64,000 bases of DNA from Lytechinus pictus (Eukaryota > Echinodermata > Echinoidea > Temnopleuroida > Toxopneustidae), in contig NC_087257.1 in assembly GCF_037042905.1 (NCBI RefSeq), positions 23,069,001 through 23,133,000 of the forward strand, read 5' to 3'. Each line of letters starts with the position of its first letter. Position 1 is the first letter of the stretch. Positions 24,501 to 36,500 of the stretch are shown here, one piece after another. The position numbers and the translations under genes are program-made. The notes beneath the pieces were generated by a model. The model was not told the DNA's origin. It was given only the letters and a program-made list of their open reading frames with translations, and ran no database searches.

Positions 24501-27500
24501 TTCTTGAAGGACACATATAGACGGCCTTTCATTCAATTTCAAAATATTGTTGCTCTACGGCGGCCGTACGGGGAGTCGAAAACAGCCGTTTTATTAATTT
24601 TTATTCAAACCATCTTTGAAGCTGGTACAAATTTTTTTTAAACGGCTGTTTTCGACTAGCCGTACGGCCGCCGTAGAGCAAATGTGACCAAGGTATAACA
24701 GCTCCCTTATACGTTGAATCGTTCTTCAAGTACGATTATTTTCTCATACAACACTCAAAACATTCTCAGTTTCCTTCCAGACTATTTTCCTTATCCGCTT
24801 CGTTAAATTGAACTTCCCATGGCATTAATGTGATCAAGACATTTTAACAGAGTCCCTTGATACTAATGTAAACTCATGTTTTCAACATTTTGTTTTGGGA
24901 TACTATTTCACTGGGATAGCAATCGTTTAGTCCAGGACTGCTGCACTTTTATAACGGATATATATTTAATTAATTTCCGCAGAGGATAAACACTGATCAA
25001 GACACAAGTTATTAAGATTACTGTGTTCAGATGTTCAGGAAATTCATTTCCAGGGGGGAGGGAGTCATCATTTTCAAAGATTTATATGTTTCCCTTGGAA
25101 AAGTAATTGAGAAAAGTCACACGATCGTGCTATCAAAATTAATTCACAATATCATCACAATCGTAATCCACATCGGGTTCTCAGATAAAGTAATGCTCGT
25201 TTTCTCAAATCGGAATTAATTCAAACTCCTGTTTGAAGTTGTGGTTTAACTTGAGCTACGGCTTTTCTGTGAAACAAATTAAAGTACAGGTTCAATTCAT
25301 CAGCTCAAATCCACACTCAAACCATGGACTAGTAGGTCCATGCTCAAACCAAGAAAAAATATGTAAAATTATTGTGTTCACCATTAAAATATGAAGAAGA
25401 GTATGTTAAACAATAATTACGAAACATACAATGTAAATTTTTGAATAAAATTTTCAACTGCAGAATACGAGTACACTCCAAAGGGTTTATGAAACCCAAA
25501 ATATAATACCACATAGTATCATTGATTAAATTTCACTGATCAAAATAAAATAAAAATGAGGCAAAACGGTTTCCTATTTCTCATGATATGCCAAGTCAAA
25601 GTTATCAATATTTAGATATTTGAAAGACCCGTGGAGGTCGCCATCTTGCTCAAACTCCCCATATCTTCGTGGGGGGTTGTGACGTCAGCAACGTACAACT
25701 CGGTGTCTGATCTAGCGCGCGCTTGTGATATATTGCTAGTGGTGGATAACACATGGGACTAAGCTGATCAGGATGGTTTACTGCCAGGCGTTTGGCTGCC
25801 GAAATCGGTCAGGAAAGGGCGCAAAATGCAGCTTTTACCGCATTCCCGATCCGGAGAAGAGGCCAGAAATCTCTAAAAAATGGGTGGCTGCACTAAAGGT
25901 AGAGAAATACAACAAGCCTTCCTACAAAATCACGAGAATTGATGTTGTTTGTAGCGAGCACTTTACCGAGGACTGCTTTGAGAAGAACGTGATAGAGTTG
26001 CCTGGGAAAGCTACCCCAAAACGACTGAAATTGGATGCTGTCCCTTCAATTTTCCTCCATCATGCCCCCCAGCCGAAAGTCCGGGAAAGTACGGAGAAGA
26101 GATTGGCAAGGATAGAAGCTCAAAAAGTAAGTATAATGATTTTTTTCCTGTTTTGTCGCTTGTATGTATCTTTGCACTGCACTGAGGTGGCACGACGATC
26201 GTCTCAAGCAACGTCAGTCAGTCGCGTCGGTATACAATACTCGGCCTCGGCAGGTCTACCGCGCTACCATGGCCGTGCCATGGGGAGGGTGAGGGAAAGC
26301 CTCGGCATCCTCGCCGACATATTGCTGCAGCTGCACAGTGCACATGCACCCGTCCCGAGCTGAGGCTGTGCCCTGCGGGGACAAGTTGCTCACTACATCG
26401 TATCCCCGATTATTTAGTCAAGAAGTAAGACTTACATGTAAAACGGTGTTGAGAAACAGGCCTCAGTCAGTCAGTCATGCCTAGTTAGGGACAGGGTAGG
26501 CTGGCGCTTTGTAACTTAGAATCTTAGGCTTGGCTTTGTATCTTGGTCTCGTTTTGTATCTTAAATTTAAAAGCTCCAAAACAGTGGAGGGATCATTCTA
26601 AGTCTAAGTAAGAGAGAGAGAGAGCTGCCTACCGGCAGAATTAGACAAGACTCTATTCTAAAAAAGTAAATGTGAATAATTTTGACTGTTTTTGTTAATT
26701 TTCATACCGGTACCAATGCAATGGCAAGATACTGGTACAGATTTTGAAGAAATTTGCGAGGCCAGCGTAGCCTTTATAACATTTATACTATAGGCCTACA
26801 TCATACACAATTACATGTACATGTATAGTACTCGCACTAATGCAAGGTTAGTTGCACTAATGCCAACGGGCCTAGATTTATATTAGTGAAAACTAAGAAC
26901 TGAAGTTGTTTTTGTTGTATTATTTTAATAATATTATCTCCTCCATGTCCATGTTAATAAATAAGTGTGATATCTTAGCATGGTTTTATTTTTGCAGTAG
27001 TAAGGTCCTCCTAATTTTAGATTGCATTTACATGTAATTCCTGATGTTATTGGATTTCATATTAAATCAGTACAGGCATTTTAAGCATACTGTCTTGTTG
27101 AAGAATTACATTACAAATTCTTTACAGTATTCAGGTACATGTAATTTGTTTTGCTTTTTTTTTTCTATGTTGTAATTTTATATTTTTTGAGAGAGAGGGG
27201 GAGGCCACAAACTGTAAATGGGATTTTGATTACCCGGTACACACACACAAAACCCCTGGCCGTAATGTTTATGTTCACTGTACTTAATGCGAGAGCTAAT
27301 GTGTTCGGGTCTTTTAATGGTCCGCCCCGCAGTCCACGTCTGCCCCGTTTCAATTTTTTGATAACTTGTAATTCAACAATCCTTTAACAGATCAACTAAC
27401 TTCAAACTAGCCTTGAGGACTCCATGTCTGATATTTCTTAATATTTTGACATAAACTTCTTCAGACATAGAGCTTTGAACCACCGGCCATGAGACACATG

Positions 27501-30500
27501 TACAAAGATGGATTTCCCTAGGAAATCCATAGTTAGAGGGTTAAATCGGTTCGTAGGGGTGAATTTTATTTATGAACCTTCATGCGCCTAATGCGTATAA
27601 AGGAATAAAAAAAATTCACTATATATAAAAATAAGACGTTTCTTTATAACAGACCGATCGCCTGGAGATCCCTCAATCCATTTGTCAACAAAGCAAATAC
27701 AATACAGCGTGACCCTTGAACCGCTTCGTTATGAGGTACATCCGATTAGCGATGCTGTTTTGAAGAACAATTTATAGATAAAAATTATTATTTCACAAAT
27801 ACTAACATTTAATACATGATTATAAATAATTAGTATACAGTAATAATACTAATTTTTTATAATCACGTATTAAAAATAATAATTTGTATCTATAAATTGT
27901 CCTTCAAAAAGGCATCGGGGGGAGGTAGGCCATCAAGTTTTCTGATGTATGATACCTTACAAATTGATAACATACGATAGGGTAACTTGGATATATCATA
28001 ATACCAATAATCTATAATTTTATGTTTCAGTATATCCAAACAGTCTTGTCAGCACCAACCAGTGGAAATGATGAACAAACTTTTCCGAGTAACATCCAAT
28101 CTACACGTACATGCACCTCTGCTTTTGCATCTCCTGCACCGGTAAGAATATTACACATTTCATTGGAAAAAAATATGGGGAGTTATATGTACCTTTTGCC
28201 CCTATCTTTTAACTTCCATGTATAATGCCCATGAGTCTTGAAGTTGCCCCACATAATGGTGGTTTCGTTGCACTTTTTTTCAATGTTCATGGGGTTTTAG
28301 AATATGTCAGTTGAACATAGAGATCTTGTCATAAAATTGGTATCATTTTAAAGCTAGAAATAAAATGTATACCCTGTCATTTTTGAAAAACTAGCGCAAT
28401 AGCACATAAATTCATGACACTGTGATTGATAGAGCAAGACATGGCGAGATTGGTTAAGGGGGTGGGGTACATGCGAGTCTGTGAAAGTCACATTTCATAT
28501 TTTAAACATAACTGGTATACCGGGGGCTAGAGGCTTTATTTTGGTTTCATTTTAAAGCTTGAAGTGGGTAGTATATACATCTAACACTCTTCACAATTCA
28601 TTTCAATTATTGAATAATTTTAATTAGCAATGAATTTAAAAAAGAATTCTACAGAATTTTTTTCTCAAAAATTCTTGATTGTTTGTGCTAAATGGAGATG
28701 TATGAAATTGGTAAAATAAAACAAGGGTCGTTAGAGGTGGTGGAAGCTGTGCAAATTACATGCATGATGTTAGTCACTACATGATGTATTTCATTGTTTT
28801 TTCTCGTGTGAAATGAGGTTTGTTTACCCATGTACATGTAAAAGTACATGTAGATATAGGAAAAATACATTTTGCTTTAATATATTTATTATAATGCACC
28901 CAAGGATTGTGGAATCACTAAATTGTCAGAGAAATTACATGTACATGTACATTGTAATAAGTGAGTCATATGCACTGCACACAGAAACGTATGTCCAATT
29001 TATGGGACTGCAGACAAATGTTTATTTAGCTGATATATGTCATATTTTGATTTTGTCAGGACATCTGAAGATAAATCATTTGCAGTCCTGCTTTGCCGTA
29101 ATATTCTCCCTATGTAAACTTAAGTTGTTACGTTTATTTTTTTAAAATACATTTAACGCTATATATGTTATTTAAACTGGTGGGGTTCAGATAAAAACCT
29201 TCCCCCAAAATTGCTGAAATGTCGCATTTAATATCGTTAATCCAGGATACAGCCAGTAATTTTCCTATTTTCCCTGACTTTAGTTTTGTGTAGTTGGAAA
29301 CAATCTACAAAATGAAAAATATTCCCTTCTTTCTCAACTCTGAAAGAGATGAACTACATGTACATGTACACGTACCATGTGTTGCTCATTTTCTGGACTT
29401 GAAAAATAAAAATCCTATCAATATCACCTTCAAGATAGATTGGTAGTGCATTATGGGTAAAGGAAAACTTGATATTGGAGTGGTGCTTTTTTTCAAGTGG
29501 AGAAAATGAGCCCAAATGCATAAATGGATTCAATGTTAATGATTCAAGGACTTACATTTGGCTTATTCTTTGGACAGCTCCAAGGTAAATGAGTGACATT
29601 CAGAAACAAATTTTAGCTTATACATGTACAAACAATTATTTGCAAAGAAATGTTACCTGACATTAGTTGCTGAAACCCACTTTTCAAAATAATAACATTT
29701 GTTATTTTGATCCCCTGATTTAATGAGATATGAATATTCATGAACATGGTTACATTGTGATGTAAAATTGACATTGCATATTTGAAGAGAAAACATATTG
29801 GTCAAATTCTTTGAACTTTAAATGGCTATCACAATTTTGAGTTATTGATTGGATTATATGTTGTTCTAGCTTTAATATGCTGCATTACATCAACAAATTT
29901 GTGGACGGTATTTTTCATGTAAAACATAAACGCATACCCAGTTACGGAGTGACATCCGAAATATTCACACAAAGGCAACGTGAAATAAACTTATACTTTA
30001 AAATTTTTCTCTTGATATGATGTAAAATGATGATCTTCAGATTATCCAAAGGAACATTTTAGCAAACAAGCAATAGTTTTCTCGTAAATAGAAATTCATG
30101 TACAAAACAATACATGTAGTCCCATGTGTAGAATTGTTTGTATGGATTAGATTTTCTTATAAGGAGATGCATAAGAAAAAATGACTTTGATTAGAAAAAA
30201 ATTGATCCATATTTGAAATAGAGCCAATTAAATTTCTTGGGAAATGTCCACTTTTGCTTGGAATTGCCCCTTTGGAATAAAATGTAAGTGTAGGACTTAA
30301 GGTCTATTAAATAAGAATCTTATAGTTTGTACAGCCCAATTTTTTTGTGGTCCCACATGTAGACTTCCATGTTTATCTTGAGTGACCTCATCTCAAAGTA
30401 CAGAGTCAAGAAAGAAGGGAATGATAGAATGAACTATGATAATCATTTTTTGGATGTAAAAGTGTGAAATTTCATCAACTTTTGTGGGGAGCTCTTTTTG

Positions 30501-33500
30501 TTTCAAGGGGAAGTTAACCATGACAGAAAATTTATTGTAAAAATAGCAGAAATGTGATAAAAAATATTGCTGAAAGTGTGAGACAAATCCATCAAAGGAT
30601 AAAAAAGTTATTAAATTTTATTTGTTTGAATTGTGACGTCATGTGCAAACAGGATTCTTACCTCGCAAATGGTAAATAATCAATGAAATGTCATTTTCTC
30701 AGAATATTGAAAATGATTTTTACTGCACAATTTGTGTATCAATAGACATATCACTTCACACTGATCATGAAAGGAAACGAACATAAATCTTCAAGAGCCA
30801 GTAAAAAAATTAAATAAATGCATTTTATATTACGTAACACATAGGGCAGCTTCTTGTTTATGTCAGAAACCAAAAACTTCAATTAACGAAATCTTTGAAT
30901 AGATTTTCCTCAAACCTTCAATATTTTTTATTATTCTGCTATATGTAGAACTAACTTGTCTTCAGGGTGAACTTGCCCTTTAACTTCTGTTAAAACGGTT
31001 GTCACAATAGATGAAAGTTCATGCCTGTAATGGTTGTTTGAACAGCATTTAAAGGTCAAGTCCATCCCAGAAAATGACGATTTGAATAGAGAATAATCAA
31101 ACAAACATGATGCTGAAAATTTCATCAAAATTGGATGTGAAATAAGAAAGTTATGACATTTTTAAGTTTCGCTTATTTTTCACAACACAGTGATACATGT
31201 AAGCACAACTTACAACAACAGTGACATGCAAATGAGAGTCGATGATGCTCCTCACTATTTCGTTTGTTTTTTTATTGTTTGAATTATACAATATTTCATT
31301 TTTTAAAGATTTGACAATAAGGACCAACTTCATTGAACCATAAAGTATTAAACAATGTTAATTGCACGTGTTCAGGGATGAATTAATTGTTGTTTCACAC
31401 GACAACAGGGATGCATAAGTACATGAAGATGCTTTTTTTTCCATGTGTGATTCCAGTGAAATACAATGATTTTATTGACATTCTTTATTCTCTTTGTTGT
31501 TCTATACAGTCAACCAATTCTCATCCAACTAATGACGAGCTTCGAGAGTCTGCTGAAAAACTGCACATTCCTTCATCCCTATCAAAGGTTTGTCTTTAAA
31601 AAAAAACAATAAGCAGTGTATGTACACTAAATTCCTAGTTCAATGGAAATTTCAGTTATTTGAGAATTGTAATGAGAAAGGTAAAAATTGTGTCATGATA
31701 TCATGTTACAGTTGTCTGTATTATATTTCTTTGTTGTTGTAGCATATAAAAGATGGGTTTTTTTTGCATTGCACCATTACTATTATTAGGAGCTTTATCA
31801 CTTTCACAGTTCATTGTTTATTCATATTTTTGCCACATTCAATTCCTAGTTCAATGGAAATTTCAGTTATTTGAGATATGTGATGAGAAAGGTAAAAAAA
31901 TGTGTCATGATATCATGTTACAGTTGTCTGTATCATGTATCATATTTCTTTGTTGTTGTAGCATATACAAAATTGTTTTTTTTTGCATTGCACCATTACT
32001 ATTATTAGTAGCCTATCACTTTCACAGTTCATTGTTTATTCATATTTTTTTCCACATTTTAAATACTACAGCCAACACAATCTTATCCAGCCCGTAGCAA
32101 GCGTGAACTTACTAGCGATGAAGAACTCACTCCTTCATTCCCTATAAAGGTAAAACTTCTTATCAGTGTACACGCTCTTGAATTAATATAAAGTGGACTA
32201 ATTCAAAGAAGGGGGGAGGGGGTCTTCTGAGGTGAGGTTAGAACATTGAATACTTTATTACCAAATTATTATTGTCGTAAGGGAGAATCGGTTGGGTACC
32301 AGAAAGATGCTCCTGTACTAAAGCTTATCTGTTATTAACCAGCTTCATATTAGAAATGTGACACTTTGCAGTGTAGCTTGTCAAAATCAATTTTATAATT
32401 GAATGATCTAACATGTACTTTATTGTAATCCTTACAGGACCACCTTTCGCTACAATCTCGGCCTCGTAAGAAGCGCAGACGAGGATCTAAAAAGAAGATG
32501 TGCTCCGATAAGGTAATATTCCCTTAATTTTAATTATGTTGACTAATAAAATGTTTGATGGAATCACAAGGGAAAATAAACTAATTTTCTTCAGTAATTT
32601 CCATGTGGAATCATATTTCAAATTGGAATTCTTACATGAATGTGTCTTAATTGGATTCATTTTCAAAAGTTACATTCTGGGGTAATATTTTCATACAATT
32701 TGTTTTCAGAGAGCATAGAATTTAGTTATTATAGTAAGACATTCTCTGTCCAAAAGAGCACTTGGATTTCATCAATGTGCTGAAGTACACTTGGATAGTG
32801 ATTAACCACACATTTAATGAACATCCTTGGTTTTCTGTCAAAAGAGCTGAGCAAATTGTGAGTTTGTTGGGAATGCAACATCATGATTTGAATATTTATA
32901 TCAAATTTAATTATCTATGAAGACATGATTGAAATAAATTGAATAAAGAGAATTTCTGGCATTCATTATACTTGTACGTGTGCACAAGTTTCCTCCCGCA
33001 TTAAAATGATCTGAATGGTGGAACTGTGGGCAATTTTTCTAAAATTTTACCTCTAAATTTTGTTGATTCAATAAAAGAATATATCTATCTTAGTAATTGC
33101 TATATGTTTTTGTTACTTTATTTTTGTATGATAACATCAATAATTATAATTGTTAGTATAATATTAGTGATAGAAGTATTAGCATTGCTGCTGCTACTAT
33201 TACTAATATTGGCAGCTATTTTTAATAACTTTTAATTATCAACATCATTGTAAATAGTACGTTCAGAGTTTGTGCTATTGTTATCTTGATTATTAGTTTA
33301 CAAGTTTAGGGAACTAATCTATGATTCCATTTTCTTTTCAGGAAAGAACCTTCCAATCTTCAGACTCAAGCACACAGACATGCCTTGAAGACATTGATGA
33401 CAATGGACTGAGGGAGGAGAGCACACAGTGGCCTCCAGACTTTGATGCTATCAACATTGACCATAATTACCCACAAACACAGTTGCCAGTTGTGTGGCCA

Positions 33501-36500
33501 TGTTGTGCAAAAAGTAAACTCAACAGCAAGACTCAAGGGTCATCACCTTTGACCGAGCCATCGATGGCTATGCCTCCACCTCCACCACCAAGCCAATCAC
33601 CATCTGGCTCCCCACCCACTGCACCTGGACCACCATTACCCAGCATGACCGTAACTACCTCTCAAGAATCGGTATCAATATCACCTAGACCTTCACCAGA
33701 ATCAGAATTGCACGTTCAGCCCAGTGAAATATTGACACCTCTTTTGTCTCCCAAGAATTCTTCGATGTCAGATGAATCATCTTCTGATGAACTAACATCG
33801 TCGCAAGATAGTTCTTCTAGTTCAACTTCCCTTTACAACACCGGCACATCAAGTGACCCTTCTTACCTACCTTCTGATGAGGAATCCTCCAGCTCAGAAC
33901 CAGAAGATGAGCCACCACAGCTTCGCTATGTGAAGGAAAAGAAGTTTCTAGTGTTTGAGGAATGTCTTGACACTTTGTTATATTCACAGAAGTGTGCTAA
34001 GTGTGGTTCTGGACAGATATGCGAGATAAAGAAGTACTGTGTGGGCACAATGCTTGTAGCAGACCTCACATGCTTTTGTGGAAACGTGTTCAAATGGTCT
34101 TCACAACCGAAGATTGGGAAACAACCAGTTGGCAACCTTCTGACAGCGTCTGCAATACTTCTCAGTGGCAAGACTTATGAACAGTTGCGATTCTTTGCGG
34201 AACTTCTCAACCTCCAATTCCTATCCCACACCACCTTCAACTCCATCCAAAATGCAGCCCTCCTCCCCACCATAAATCACTTTTACGAAGAAAACATCTC
34301 TTCTGTAAAAAGGGAAGTAAAGTGTAGAAATGACCAGGTAGTCTTGTGCGGAGATGGGAGGTGTGACAGTCCCGGATACAACGCCAAATACTGTACATAT
34401 ACATTTATCGACATGAAGTCCAACAAAATCCTGGACATGTCCGTTGTCCAGGTGACTGAGGCATCAAGCTCTGTTGCCATGGAGAAGATCGGTTGTCAGC
34501 GGACATTAGAGAAGATATTACAGGACGGCATCAACGTTGCGACAGTAGCAACCGACAGGCATACGGGAATCCGTAAGATGCTCAGGGAACTTTACCCGTA
34601 CATCATCCACCAATTTGATGTCTGGCATCTCACCAAATCCATAGGAAAGCGGCTAATAACAAAGTCCAAGCAGAAAGAATGTAGTGAGCTTTGTCAGTGG
34701 ACCCAGGCCATAAACAATCATATCTGGTGGGCTGCTCAACATTGTAGAGGAGATCCGGATTTGATCATTGAAATGATCCAGTCGATCACCCATCACATAT
34801 GTAATATACATCAATGGAATTCTTGTGACCAGTATCATAACTGCGCACATAGAGAATTCACCGAAGAGGAGATCGAGGCAAGAAAATGGTTTGTTCCAGG
34901 ATCCAAGGCGCACACAGCTCTCCAGGAAGTCTTATTCGACACCAGGTTGGTCAAGGACATGAGACACCTAACCCAGGCTTGCCATACAGGGTCCATAGAG
35001 GCTTACCACAACCTGTATCTCAAATATGCTCCCAAGCGTCTCCACTTCAAGTATCCAGCAATGCTTGGGCGTGCCCAGCTTGCTGTTCTGGATCACAACC
35101 ACAACGTGGAAACCAAACAAGCCACTGTCAAGTGCCCAAGGAGAGGTACAGCACCAAAGGGTAGCCCGAGATATCGGTATGTGTTCTCCAAACACACTAA
35201 GGAGTGGATCCGGAAGAAGGTCCCAGAAGACAAGGACTACACTTACCTCTGGGAAGTTATGGTTGCAGTGCTTGAGGTGAAAATGGGCGAATTTCTACCA
35301 GAAGATCCCATCATTCCACATCTTCCAGAGAACATTGCGCCAGTACCTCGTCCTCCTCGTGCTGAAATTGACTCTCGTGCAACGACTAGGTTCACCTCTT
35401 AGGAAGAAGTTAACTACAGGTTGGATGAGAGGTCACCATGTAACTTCTGGTGATTGACCCCCAGCCAGTACCTCGTCCTCCTCGTGCTGAAATTGACTCT
35501 CGTGCAACGACTAGGTTCACCTCTTAGGAAGAAGTTAACTACAGGTTGGATGAGAGGTCACCATGTAACTTCTGGTGATTGACCCCCAGCCAGTACCTTG
35601 TTCTCCTCGTGCTGAAATTGACTCTCGTGCAACGACTAGGTTCACCTCTTAGGAAGATGTTAGCTACAGGTTGGATGAGAGGTCACCATGTAACTTCTGG
35701 TGATTGACCCCCAGCCAGTACCTTGTTCTCCTCGTGCTGAAATTGACTCTCGTGCAACGACTAGCTTCACCTCTTAGGAAGTTGTTAGCTTCAGGTTGGA
35801 TGAGAGGTCACCATGTAACTTCTGGTGATTGACCCCCAGCCAGTACCTTGTTCTCCTCGTGCTGAAATTGACTCTCGTGCAACGACTAGCTTCACCTCTT
35901 AGGAAGATGTTAGCTTCAGGTTGGATGAGAGGTCACCATGTAACTTCTGGTGATTGACCCCCAGCCAGTACCTTGTTCTCCTCGTGCTGAAATTGACTCT
36001 CGTGCAACGACTAGCTTCACCTCTTAGGAAGATGTTAGCTTCAGGTTGGATGAGAGGTCACCATGTAACTTCTGGTGATTGACCCCCAGCCAGTACCTTG
36101 TTCTCCTCGTGCTGAAATTGACTCTCGTGCAACGACTAGCTTCACCTCTTAGGAAGATGTTAATTAGCTTCAGGTTGGATGAGAGGTCACCATGTAACTT
36201 CTGGTGATTGACCCCCAACCACAAACATGGTCTCTTCAATGTCATTTATATGAATACTACAGTTATTGAAATTTATATGTGGACCATTTATGTTTCACTT
36301 GCAGAAAGATACTGATGAGGTACAGATTTATAATACTTGATTTTATCACATTACTTCCAGAATTGACTCTAAAAAGTATATGATTTCTATTCATTGATGT
36401 CATGTATATGAATTCAAGACGAGAACAAGCGTTACTTTACCTTGCAGAAAGGTGACGCGCTTCATATTGGATGAGAGGTCACTACGGTTACATAACTTAT

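Larger units (their letters stand above)
20621..25637. other. GALNT intron 3, downstream part
   Basis: Repeats only: the 21203 and 23852 MITEs, the 24550 hairpin, and a pyrimidine-rich stretch at 23530-23720. No coding sequence recognised. Confidence 0.6.

Noticed and set aside
30625-30645. CRE octamers at about 30632, 15542 and 49652 as promoter marks
   Set aside because: TGACGTCA recurs in repeats and intronic DNA away from gene starts, so on its own it is weak evidence.
31753-32097. Hydrophobic 114-aa ORF
   Set aside because: It spans the 211-bp intronic duplication, repeats itself ([10 protein letters not shown] twice), and overlaps the start of exon 4 in another frame.
34968-35280. Alternative-frame ORFs inside the transposase exon
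   Set aside because: They overlap the well-supported DDE frame and have no family features.
35403-36245. Minus-strand frame with repeated [19 protein letters not shown] text
   Set aside because: The repeat is an effect of the 125-bp array read in antisense; no start, splice or family support.
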